In this document: in pieces, positions 1 to 6,056 of the stretch
Numbering within the stretch: the stretch's first letter is position 1
How the letters are laid out: every line of letters starts with the position of its first letter
Assembly: GCA_041483175.1 (NCBI GenBank)
Contig: JBGPFD010000176.1
Span: forward strand, 1-7,210
Length of the DNA stretch: 7,210 nt
Direction: 5' to 3'
Origin: Gp7-AA10 sp041483175
GTDB taxonomy: Bacteria; Acidobacteriota; Thermoanaerobaculia; Gp7-AA8
Notes under the pieces: generated by a model
Databases searched by the model: none
Seen by the model: the letters and a program-made list of their open reading frames with translations, nothing else
Told to the model about the DNA's origin: nothing
Translations under genes and position numbers: made by a program

Positions 1-10
1 AACCCTCTGG

Positions 11-113
11 GCTGGTGCCGGTTGCGGCCGATCTGCGGCGTCGCTCGTCGTCAACGATGTCACCACATCGCCACCTACACGCTCCTTGCATCTCGGCCGC
101 AAGCGGCACCAGC
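11..113. repeat. Long inverted repeat with inner hairpin
   Basis: Bases 11-31 (GCTGGTGCCG, then GTTGCGGCCGA) are complementary to 93-113, with a single mismatch (G21 against G103), giving a 21-bp arm. The 61-bp interior contains a second perfect hairpin: CGATGT at 55-60, loop CACC, ACATCG at 65-70. No open reading frame or transposase is associated, and I see no clear target duplication just outside the arms. It could be a dispersed intergenic repeat, a small non-autonomous element, or a structured RNA. The fold is visible in the sequence; the class is not determined. Confidence 0.6.
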
Positions 114-183
114 GAAATGCTGCGTATCTCTGACTCACCACACTAGACTGCAACTCCCGAACCGTTCCTGCGTATGGTCTCGC

Positions 184-190
184 TGAGGAG
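184..190 (+). promoter_or_regulatory. Shine-Dalgarno site for the DUF4097-type gene
   Basis: TGAGGAG lies six bases before the ATG at 197 and fixes that start. It is the only strong Shine-Dalgarno site in front of any gene in this window. The other starts lack a recognisable purine-rich site. Confidence 0.75.
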
Positions 191-196
191 ATCACC

Positions 197-976
197 ATGC
201 GCAGATCGTTGCTATATTTCGCGGTCTTTGCCCTCATCGGTTCGGTGGTGGAGGTGGCGACGCTGCAGGGAACGTTTGACCGCACGTTCGACGTCAAGCC
301 GGGAGCTTCGTTCGCACTCGACAACACAAACGGGCACATCGTCGTGCGGTCGTGGGACGAGCCTCGCGTCCGTGTACAGGCGTTAAAGCGCGTTGGAAGC
401 CGTGATGCGGGAGAGGCAAAGAAGGCGTTCGATGCGCTGGCCATCGTCCCCACTGCGAGCGCCGGTTCATTGCGCATCGAGACGAAATTTCCGCGACGCA
501 ACGAATCGCTGTTCGACTGGATCGCCGGCACCAGCGTGACCATGAACGTCGATTACGACCTGACCGTGCCGCGTTCGATGAACGTGCAGATCGACAACAC
601 CAACGGAGCGATCGACATCAGCGACGTGCACGGCTCGATCCGCGTGTCGAACACCAACGGTCACATCGAATGCGTGCGCTGCGCGGGGGACATCGAAGCA
701 GAAACGACCAACGGTCGCATTCGCGCAGAGCTGGCGGAAGTGAATCGCGGCAAACCGATTCGACTGGAAAGCACCAACGGCGGCCTGACCGTCACTCTTC
801 CGAAGTCGATGGGCGCGCGCATCGACGCGTCGACGACCAACGGATCGGTCCGGACGGATCTGCCGGTGAGCACCACCGAGCTGCGCCACAACGCGCTGCG
901 CGGAACCATCAACGGCGGCGGTGCCGAACTGCGCCTGCGCACGACGAACGGCAGCATCTCCATCGAAGCGCATTGA
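197..976 (+). CDS. DUF4097-type TNG-repeat envelope protein
   Basis: A 259-residue protein. The N-terminus (MRRSLLYFAVFALIGSVV, residues 1-18) is a basic start plus a hydrophobic run, read as a signal peptide or anchor; a cleavage site near residue 21 is plausible but not certain. The rest is made of short beta-strand units marked by the tripeptide TNG at residues 44-46, 135-137, 153-155, 171-173, 193-195, 214-216 and 250-252, with a variant ING at 238-240. From residue 135 the spacing is about 18-24 residues, as expected for a right-handed beta-helix or ladder. This pattern matches the DUF4097/putative adhesin family, whose biochemical role is not established. A good ribosome site at 184-190 supports the start. 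The gene appears monocistronic, with no same-strand neighbour for about 2.2 kb. Family assignment is firm; an extracytoplasmic location is inferred; ligand and function are unknown. Confidence 0.85.
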   Translation: MRRSLLYFAVFALIGSVVEVATLQGTFDRTFDVKPGASFALDNTNGHIVVRSWDEPRVRVQALKRVGSRDAGEAKKAFDALAIVPTASAGSLRIETKFPRRNESLFDWIAGTSVTMNVDYDLTVPRSMNVQIDNTNGAIDISDVHGSIRVSNTNGHIECVRCAGDIEAETTNGRIRAELAEVNRGKPIRLESTNGGLTVTLPKSMGARIDASTTNGSVRTDLPVSTTELRHNALRGTINGGGAELRLRTTNGSISIEAH

Positions 977-1396
977 GCATTTTCCAACGTACGAGCGCTG
1001 TGCCGGCTTCGATGGCCTTCAAGGGCGAGGCGTCGTTTACTCCATAGTCCGCTGTTCTCTGCGGTGGCGGGTGCTCGGACGTTTGTGCCCGTGGCCGCAT
1101 TTCGGGCGGATCGCTTCAATTCTTCCGGCTCTCACGCGGTAGCGGAACGGAATCACCGAAAGATCGAGTGGGGGAGTGATCCGCGGCATCACCCGCCGCA
1201 GGGCCCGGACGATGATGGCGAATGGATCGAGCACGCGCGGTTCGAAGGCCATGGCTCCGGCGAGCAGTGCGGCGCGGGCGTGGGACTTCGGATCGGACGG
1301 CATTGGCACTCGGAACAACGGGCCGGGACGACTATTCCGGCGAGATAAGCGCCTTTGAAATTGATGTCGATCGCCTGGCATCCGACAACCGGCAAT
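977..1396. other. Gene-poor stretch before the MITE-like element
   Basis: About 420 bases separate the DUF4097-type gene from the inverted-repeat element. I see no convincing terminator, tRNA or family-recognisable gene. One minus-strand frame (1037-1303) has coding-like third positions and is listed separately. A second overlapping minus-strand frame (1189-1395) also stays open, which is common in GC-rich DNA. The stretch may be a decayed gene or a dispersed repeat. Confidence 0.5.
1037..1303 (-). CDS. Doubtful 88-residue hypothetical protein
   Basis: From ATG at 1303 the frame reads MPSDPKSHARAALLAGAMAF and continues to TAA at 1037-1039, giving 88 residues. I do not recognise it. In favour: codon third positions are strongly G/C in the first 60 codons, as in the neighbouring genes, and the peptide has a plausible alternation of hydrophobic and charged residues. 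Against: there is no ribosome site, the last 25 residues are rich in Arg, His and Lys with no family pattern, and the frame stays open upstream into the inverted-repeat element, so the start is arbitrary. It could be the remnant of a longer gene, part of a dispersed repeat, or chance. Confidence 0.25.
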   Translation of the reverse strand: MPSDPKSHARAALLAGAMAFEPRVLDPFAIIVRALRRVMPRITPPLDLSVIPFRYRVRAGRIEAIRPKCGHGHKRPSTRHRREQRTME

Positions 1397-1561
1397 TAGT
1401 GTCCTGTAACGTCGGAATTGATAGCACCTGGCTTGGTCTCGCCGCGGTGGGCTTCGTTTGGCCTCCACAGCCAAGTCACCACTATGCCTGCGTCGGCGCG
1501 CCTCGCCCACGTCGCCGATCCCGGTGCCATCTGCTATCAATTCCGACGTTACAGGACACTA
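1397..1561. mobile_element. MITE-like element, IS630/Tc1-type, TA duplication
   Basis: The element proper is 1399-1559 (161 bp). Its ends are perfect 28-bp inverted repeats, 1399-1426 (beginning GTGTCCTGTAACGTC) and 1532-1559. Both ends are flanked by TA (1397-1398 and 1560-1561), the target duplication typical of IS630/Tc1-mariner transposases. Complementarity continues inward more weakly: 1429-1432 pairs with 1526-1529, and 1447-1452 (GTGGGC) pairs with 1505-1510 after a one-base bulge. One strand could therefore fold into a long hairpin. No transposase frame is present, so it would need an enzyme supplied in trans. It lies in the stop codon of the EamA transporter gene and could act as that gene's transcript end. 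The inverted repeats and TA are seen directly; the IS630 link is inferred from the TA duplication. Confidence 0.8.
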
Positions 1562-2419
1562 GTCCGGCGCAGGTATTTCGGCCACCGCTTCCCCGCGCAT
1601 GGTATGCCAGGCGATCGCCGCGAGCACGATCGCGCCGCCCGCGACGGCGAACACCGACGGCCGTTCGCCGAGAAAAAGGAGAACCCAGATGGGGTTGAAG
1701 ACCGGCTCCAGCATTCCGGTGATCGATGCCTGGGTGGCGGTCACGATTGCCAGGCCGCGGGTGAAGAGAACATACGCGAGGGCGATCTGGATTACGCCGA
1801 GGAATGCAAGGATGGCGAACGAAACGAGCGTGATGCCGAGGTCGCGCGCGATGAAAGGGAGCACCGACGCCGCGGTGAGGACGTTGCCCCAGGTGACCGT
1901 TGCCTGCGCCGCGCGCTGCTCGCGACGCAACGAGAGGATCAGCGCGGCGAAGAAAAAGCTCGACAGCAGCGCCAGCGCGTTGCCGGCCATGCCCCGCGTT
2001 TCGAAGCGGCCGACGAAGAAGAGCGCCATGCCGCCCAGGGCCACAGCGATGGCCGCGGCATCACGAGTGCGCATCGGCTCGTGGACCACCAGCGGCGAGA
2101 GGAGCATGACCCAGATTGCGCCGGCGTACTGCAGGAAGATGGCGTTGGCCGCGGTGGTCCATTTCGTGGCCACGACAAAGGTCGTCAGGCACGCCGCGTA
2201 GCTGATGATCGAGCCGACGAAGACGGGGCTGGAGGACCATCGACGCGTGGTCCAGGCGCCTCGGGGAAGAAAGAGCATCAAGGTGATCGCGGCGAAGAGT
2301 GAGCGATAGAACGTCACTTTCAGCGGCGGCTCGGCGACCGCTTTGATGCCGATGCCGCCGGTCGACCAGAGGAGCGCCGCGGCGGCGACCAGCAGCACCC
2401 CGTAGCGGCGCGCGTTCAT
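1559..2419 (-). CDS. EamA/DMT-superfamily transporter
   Basis: A 286-residue inner-membrane protein with about ten hydrophobic helices arranged as two EamA domains (roughly residues 7-137 and 147-273), the standard length for the drug/metabolite transporter superfamily. Typical features are LLWSTGGIGIKAVAEPP and FYRS in the first helices, the first-repeat motif ANAIFLQYAGAIWVML (91-106), and the second-repeat motif GMLEPVFNPIWVLLFLGERP (235-254). Members export or import small metabolites such as amino acids or nucleosides; the substrate cannot be read from sequence. I chose ATG at 2419 because EamA homology begins there; the frame stays open further upstream, but that stretch shows no EamA character. 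There is no Shine-Dalgarno site, but a TACAAT lies just upstream. The stop codon TAG is built from the TA duplication and first base of the MITE-like element. The isochorismatase-like gene lies 194 bp upstream on the same strand; co-transcription is possible but not shown. Confidence 0.92.
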   Translation of the reverse strand: MNARRYGVLLVAAAALLWSTGGIGIKAVAEPPLKVTFYRSLFAAITLMLFLPRGAWTTRRWSSSPVFVGSIISYAACLTTFVVATKWTTAANAIFLQYAGAIWVMLLSPLVVHEPMRTRDAAAIAVALGGMALFFVGRFETRGMAGNALALLSSFFFAALILSLRREQRAAQATVTWGNVLTAASVLPFIARDLGITLVSFAILAFLGVIQIALAYVLFTRGLAIVTATQASITGMLEPVFNPIWVLLFLGERPSVFAVAGGAIVLAAIAWHTMRGEAVAEIPAPD

Positions 2420-2428
2420 CGGCGCCGC

Positions 2429-2457
2429 ATTGTAGCGACTAATTCGGCCAGGAAGAG
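2429..2457 (-). promoter_or_regulatory. Possible promoter giving a leaderless transporter mRNA
   Basis: On the minus strand TACAAT (2434-2429) is a one-mismatch -10 box. Initiation about seven bases downstream would fall within a few bases of the ATG at 2419, which would fit the lack of a ribosome site. The -35 side is weak: the hexamer at 17-bp spacing is CTCTTC. This is a low-confidence reading based on one good hexamer. Confidence 0.25.
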
Positions 2458-2613
2458 TCCCGGTCCCTTCGCGCGCATGCTTCGCTTTCGGGCGGCGGAC
2501 AGGGGAGCGGATCTTCAGGCAGAAATCCGTTGGTCGCGCATGGCCAGGATGAAGCTCGTGCTCTGCGGGCATCACAGGCCTGGGAGGAAAAGGTACAAGT
2601 TTCGGGCACGGAA

Positions 2614-3168
2614 CTATTTCACGAGTTTGGCGATCGCCCGGAACTCGTCCGTCCCAGACTCGACGAGTAAGTCGAAGAGAACCATCTCTGTCGAGCTCAG
2701 CTTTGCTCCGTCGGCGATCATCCGGCGCACGGCGATGTCCTTGTTCTCCGCCGTGCGGGACGAGGCCGCATCGGCCACGATGGTGATTTCGTAACCGCCG
2801 TCGAGGAGATCGCGAACAGTCTGAAACATGCAGACATGCGTCTCCACGCCGGCGACGATGATCTGCTTCCGCCCGAGCCGCTGCAGCGCGTCGTGAAATG
2901 CATCGTTGCGAACGCAGGAGAAGCACAACTTTTCGATCGGCGTGTAGCCGGAAGTCTCCTCGAATGCGCGCCGCACCTGCGGCACGGTCTTACCGAGTCC
3001 TTTTACGTTTTGCTCGGTTAGCAGCGCCGGGACGCCGAGGATGTGGCAGCCGCGCACGAGCCGGTCGATGTTGGCCGTCACCGCGTGATGTTCGTGAATC
3101 ACCGGCATCAGCTTCTCCTGGACGTCGATGATCAACAACGCGGCGCGCGTGCGGTCGAGCCGAGTCAT
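2614..3168 (-). CDS. Isochorismatase-family cysteine hydrolase
   Basis: A 184-residue cytoplasmic enzyme with the full isochorismatase-fold triad: Asp15 in LLIIDVQ, Lys80 in PIEKLCFS, and the nucleophile Cys113 in VAGVETHVCMFQT. The family hydrolyses amide or related bonds in small molecules; members include nicotinamidases, N-carbamoylsarcosine amidases and YcaC-like proteins of unknown substrate. Length and motif order match the YcaC-like subgroup better than true isochorismatases, which usually run longer than 200 residues, so I give no gene symbol. ATG at 3168 begins the first beta-strand at the right distance; no ribosome site is visible. The start codon abuts, on the opposite strand, a possible start of the diguanylate cyclase gene, so the promoter for each must lie inside or very close to the other gene. 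Family assignment is firm; substrate unknown. Confidence 0.92.
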   Translation of the reverse strand: MTRLDRTRAALLIIDVQEKLMPVIHEHHAVTANIDRLVRGCHILGVPALLTEQNVKGLGKTVPQVRRAFEETSGYTPIEKLCFSCVRNDAFHDALQRLGRKQIIVAGVETHVCMFQTVRDLLDGGYEITIVADAASSRTAENKDIAVRRMIADGAKLSSTEMVLFDLLVESGTDEFRAIAKLVK

Positions 3169-4878
3169 ATGCCGACTGTATCAGACCGCGCTAAGATGAC
3201 TCAGGGTTCACTTTTGCGCGCCTCAGGTTTTGCGCTGCTCGCCGCGGTCATGCTGTTCGTCGCCGTCGGCATTTCGTCGATCATCGGTATCAACCGGCAG
3301 TCGGCTGACGCCGAATCGGTCGAGCATTCGCATGACGTGCTGGAAGGGCTCGAGACGACCCTTCGGCTGGCCATCGATGCACGGCGCGACACGATCGCCT
3401 ACGTTGCCACCGGGGATTCGCACCGGCTGGAGGTTTTCGATCGGGCCCGGCGCGAGGGAGAAGTGGCCGCCTCCCGTGTTGTCGATCTGACCCGGGACAA
3501 TCCGGGGCAACAGGCGCGCATCCGAAACGTCATGACGTTGTTAGGACAGGAATCGGCGGAGCAGATGCGGGTGCTCTCCATCCGGAACACCAATCCGGCC
3601 GCTGCGTTCGCCGAACTGCGAAATCCAGCCTGGGTCGGCCGCTTCGATCGTTTGCAATCGGCGATCGATCAGATGAAGGTGGAGGAACAGCGTCTTCTCG
3701 ACATGGGCAACGCGCGCGAAGATGCGAGCGTGGCGCAGGCGAAGGCGATCGTGATTGCCGGAGATGTGCTGGCCTTTGCTCTGGCCATCGGCGCGTTCGC
3801 CGTCTCCGTCCGTCAGGCGCGCCAGCGGCAAGGTTCCGAGCTGCGGCTGGCCGCCGCGAATCGCGAGCTGACGGACCGCGTCTCCGACCTGCAGCAGAGA
3901 TCGAAGGAACTGGCGCTTCTGACGCGTCTGGGCGAGCTTCTGCAGAGCTGCGAGAGTTCCGGTGAATCGGCGACCGTGATCCAGCAAGTGCTGCCCAAGC
4001 TCTTTCACGGTTCCAGGGGGGCGGTGTTCACCATCGTCCCATCGCGAAATCTCGTCGTTCCGCTGACTGCCTGGCCGGACGATGCGGCGGACCGTGTTTC
4101 CTTTGCCCCGTCGGAATGCTGGGCCCTTCGGCGCGGAGCGATGCACGAGGTCGCGCCCGGTGGCGTCAACGTCCCCTGTAAACACGCTGCCGCGGAAGGC
4201 GCTCTGCGCGTCCTATGCGTTCCCATGGTGGCGCATGGAGAAGCGATCGGATTGCTGCACGTGTCATGGGTGGCGGAGGGATCGGGGTCGAATGAGCTGG
4301 CCATCGCGGTGTCGGAGCAGCTCGGCCTGGCGCAGGCGAACCTCACGCTGCAGGAGACGCTGCGCCGGCAGGCGATGCGCGATTCGCTGACCGGCGTGTT
4401 CAATCGCCGGTACATGGAAGAGACGCTGGCGCGCGAGCTTCATCGCGCGGCGCGGCAGCATTCGATCCTTTCGGTGTTGCTCCTCGATCTCGATCGCTTC
4501 AAGGAGTTCAACGACACCTTCGGCCATTTCGCTGGCGACGATCTCTTGCGCACCGCGGCGGCGATCATGCAGCGGGCCGTGCGGGCCGACGACGTCGTCT
4601 GCCGGTATGGAGGCGACGAGTTCGTGATCATCATGCCGGAGGCCGATCCGGCAATCGTCGATGAGCGTGCCCGCTCGCTCCTCGATCATTTGCAGCAACT
4701 TCCGCGGGGAGATGCGGCGGCGACTCACGGCGTGACGGTCTCCATCGGCATCGCCGTCTATCCCGCTGATGGCAGTGATCCGAACGATCTGCTTCTCGCA
4801 GCCGACCGGGCACTGTATCAGGCGAAGCGCGCCGGGCGAGCACGCATAGCGCGCGCAGCGGAATCGGCGGTTACGTAA
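3169..4878 (+). CDS. Membrane diguanylate cyclase, CHASE3-GAF-GGDEF
   Basis: Up to 569 residues from ATG 3169; ATG 3196 would give 560 and is equally credible, since it begins just before the first membrane helix and avoids abutting the hydrolase start. Order of parts: transmembrane helix about 20-42; CHASE3-like periplasmic sensor 43-190, with a DARRDTIAYVATGD segment resembling the CHASE3 core; second helix about 194-215; coiled-coil linker to 250; GAF domain about 250-392; GGDEF domain 397-562. The cyclase looks active: DSLTG (405-409), metal Asp440 and Asn448 in LLDLDRFKEFND, and the signature GGDEF at 481-485. The inhibitory I-site RADD (472-475) sits five residues before GGDEF, so product feedback is expected. 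The GAF carries Cys317 in ECWALRRG and a Cys337-Lys-His339 triplet. Its role would be converting two GTP to cyclic di-GMP in response to an unknown periplasmic or cytosolic cue. The stop overlaps the stop of the convergent dehydrogenase gene. Confidence 0.93.
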   Translation: MPTVSDRAKMTQGSLLRASGFALLAAVMLFVAVGISSIIGINRQSADAESVEHSHDVLEGLETTLRLAIDARRDTIAYVATGDSHRLEVFDRARREGEVAASRVVDLTRDNPGQQARIRNVMTLLGQESAEQMRVLSIRNTNPAAAFAELRNPAWVGRFDRLQSAIDQMKVEEQRLLDMGNAREDASVAQAKAIVIAGDVLAFALAIGAFAVSVRQARQRQGSELRLAAANRELTDRVSDLQQRSKELALLTRLGELLQSCESSGESATVIQQVLPKLFHGSRGAVFTIVPSRNLVVPLTAWPDDAADRVSFAPSECWALRRGAMHEVAPGGVNVPCKHAAAEGALRVLCVPMVAHGEAIGLLHVSWVAEGSGSNELAIAVSEQLGLAQANLTLQETLRRQAMRDSLTGVFNRRYMEETLARELHRAARQHSILSVLLLDLDRFKEFNDTFGHFAGDDLLRTAAAIMQRAVRADDVVCRYGGDEFVIIMPEADPAIVDERARSLLDHLQQLPRGDAAATHGVTVSIGIAVYPADGSDPNDLLLAADRALYQAKRAGRARIARAAESAVT

Positions 4879-5788
4879 TCGCGTGCAGCGGTTTCTGCCC
4901 GTTGAGAAATCGAAGAATGTCGGTGGCGGCGATCCTGGCCATGGCGCTGCGCGTTTCGAAGGTTGCCGAGCCAAGGTGCGGCGCCAGGACGACGTTGCGC
5001 ATCGACCGCAGGCGCGGGCTGACCGCAGGCTCGAATTCGTAGACGTCGAGGCCGGCACCGCCGAGGTGTCCGCTCTCGAGCGCGTCGCAGAGCGCGGCCT
5101 CCTCCACGATCGGCCCGCGCGCGGTGTTGATCAGGAACGCGCCACGCTTCATCTTCTCCAGCGCCGCGCGATCGATCAGATGATGCGTATCGCGATTGAG
5201 CGGGGCGTGGATGGAGATGATGTCGCTGCCGGCCAGCAGCACGTCCAGCGGCTCGCCGCGCCGGACCCCGTCCACCTCCATGCCGAACGCTTTGGCGCGA
5301 GCTGCGACCGCCGTCCCGATCCGGCCGATGCCGATGATTCCGAGCCGCTTTCCCTGCAGCGATGCTCCCAGCATGTGCAGCGGCTCCCAGATGCAGTGCC
5401 CCGTCGAGCGGACCTCGCTGTCTCCTTCGATCAGCCGGCGGGTGACTGCGAGAATCAGCGCCATCGTCAGATCAGCGGTGGCCTCCGTGAGCACGCCCGG
5501 GGTGTTTGTGATCGTGATTCCCAGCTCGCGCGCAGCGTCGAGGTCGACGTTGTTGTAGCCGACCGCGTAGTTGGCGATCACCCGCAGGTTCGGATTCGAC
5601 GTCAGCACGCGGCGCGTCAGCGGATCGCTGAGGAGAGTCATCGCCGCATCCGCTTCCGAAAGGATGGTGATGACGTCATCTTCGCTGCGCTGGTGCTCGG
5701 TCGGATGTTCGACGATGTCGAACTCGCCGGCGAGAATCTCCCGCGCGATCGGCGGATAGGCGGCGGTGAGGACGACCGTGTACTTCAT
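4871..5788 (-). CDS. D-isomer-specific 2-hydroxyacid dehydrogenase
   Basis: A 305-residue NAD(P)-dependent oxidoreductase of the family that includes glyoxylate/hydroxypyruvate reductase and phosphoglycerate dehydrogenase. Seen: substrate-loop motif NYAVGYNNVDL (73-83), dinucleotide motif GIGRIG (153-158), catalytic Arg224 in NTARGPIVEE, Glu253 in DVYEFEP, and His271 in LAPHLGSAT. The set best fits a glyoxylate/hydroxypyruvate reductase-like enzyme, but substrate is not determined. The segment after the second Rossmann strand (GMEVDGVRRGEPLDVLLAGSD, read as GMEVDGVRR then GEPLDVLL) is clearly shorter than in typical members, where an Asp or Arg in this loop chooses NAD or NADP. ATG 5788 is preferred over an in-frame ATG at 5863, because the 25 extra residues would be translated REP repeat. 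No ribosome site precedes the start; a large hairpin ends seven bases before it. It may share a transcript with the small membrane protein and cyclophilin genes upstream. Confidence 0.92.
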   Translation of the reverse strand: MKYTVVLTAAYPPIAREILAGEFDIVEHPTEHQRSEDDVITILSEADAAMTLLSDPLTRRVLTSNPNLRVIANYAVGYNNVDLDAARELGITITNTPGVLTEATADLTMALILAVTRRLIEGDSEVRSTGHCIWEPLHMLGASLQGKRLGIIGIGRIGTAVAARAKAFGMEVDGVRRGEPLDVLLAGSDIISIHAPLNRDTHHLIDRAALEKMKRGAFLINTARGPIVEEAALCDALESGHLGGAGLDVYEFEPAVSPRLRSMRNVVLAPHLGSATFETRSAMARIAATDILRFLNGQKPLHAIT

Positions 5789-5794
5789 ATTCGC

Positions 5795-5876
5795 TGTCGC
5801 CCCGAGCGTGAGCGAGGGGTCTGGTCGGAGGTTAGGATGGCCACCACCAGGCCCCTCGCTCACGCTCGGGGTGACA
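5795..5876. repeat. REP-like hairpin, 31-bp stem
   Basis: Bases 5795-5825 pair with 5846-5876 around a 20-base loop. The core is CCCCGAGCGTGAGCGAGGGG (5800-5819) and its complement. Only two positions deviate (5799/5872 and 5820/5851), and in a plus-strand transcript or single strand both would be G-U or G-T wobbles; on the minus strand they are C/A mismatches. The core resembles repeats I associate with intergenic REP elements in GC-rich bacterial genomes (from memory, not checked). It lies between the small membrane protein stop (5892) and the dehydrogenase start (5788). There is no U-tract on either side, so it is not a classic terminator. Confidence 0.8.
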
Positions 5877-5891
5877 CCTTTGCGAGTTCCC

Positions 5892-6056
5892 TTATTTTCT
5901 TCTGGCCATCAACCATCCGATCACGAAGACCACGCCGCCAATGAGCAGCAGTCGCACCTCCAGCGCCACGTTGTTGCCGAACAGCCCGATCGACAGCCCG
6001 ATCGGCAGGGTGATCATTCCAATGAGCTGCAGGAAACGGCCGATGAGGGCGGTCAT
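5892..6056 (-). CDS. Small two-helix membrane protein, 54 residues
   Basis: From ATG at 6056 to TAA at 5892-5894 the frame encodes MTALIGRFLQLIGMITLPIG and continues to a basic ARRK end, 54 residues in all. It has two hydrophobic stretches, about residues 9-26 and 35-50, joined by a short loop FGNNVALEVR; the trailing RRK would favour a cytosolic C-terminus. Third codon positions are G/C-rich and hydrophobicity is regular, which supports real coding. I recognise no named family; it resembles short hypothetical membrane proteins found as single genes beside enzymes. The ATG overlaps the stop of the preceding 50-codon frame as ATGA, so translational coupling is possible, and no Shine-Dalgarno site is visible. 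The function is unknown. Confidence 0.7.
   Translation of the reverse strand: MTALIGRFLQLIGMITLPIGLSIGLFGNNVALEVRLLLIGGVVFVIGWLMARRK

Noticed and set aside
173..178. TATGGT as a -10 box for the DUF4097-type gene
   Set aside because: Transcription from it would start at about the Shine-Dalgarno site and remove it, and no matching -35 is visible.
1418..2302. A 294-codon open frame on the plus strand
   Set aside because: It lies opposite the EamA transporter, is extremely rich in Arg, Glu, Asp and His with no hydrophobic core, and runs through the inverted-repeat element. It is an antisense shadow.
2420..2926. N-terminal extension of the EamA frame up to 2926
   Set aside because: It overlaps the hydrolase gene in another frame, is Arg-rich, and the first transmembrane helix begins only after the ATG at 2419.
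4264..5058. A 264-codon minus-strand frame
   Set aside because: It is antisense to the GGDEF domain, whose motifs are intact on the plus strand.
5789..5863. Upstream ATG at 5863 as the start of the dehydrogenase
   Set aside because: The added 25 residues are the translated REP hairpin (for example DPSLTLGA) and show no family homology; the fold begins at MKYTVVLTA from 5788.
4883..5944. A 353-codon plus-strand frame
   Set aside because: It is antisense to the dehydrogenase, which has complete catalytic motifs. The plus-strand product is Arg/Asp-rich and shows no family pattern.
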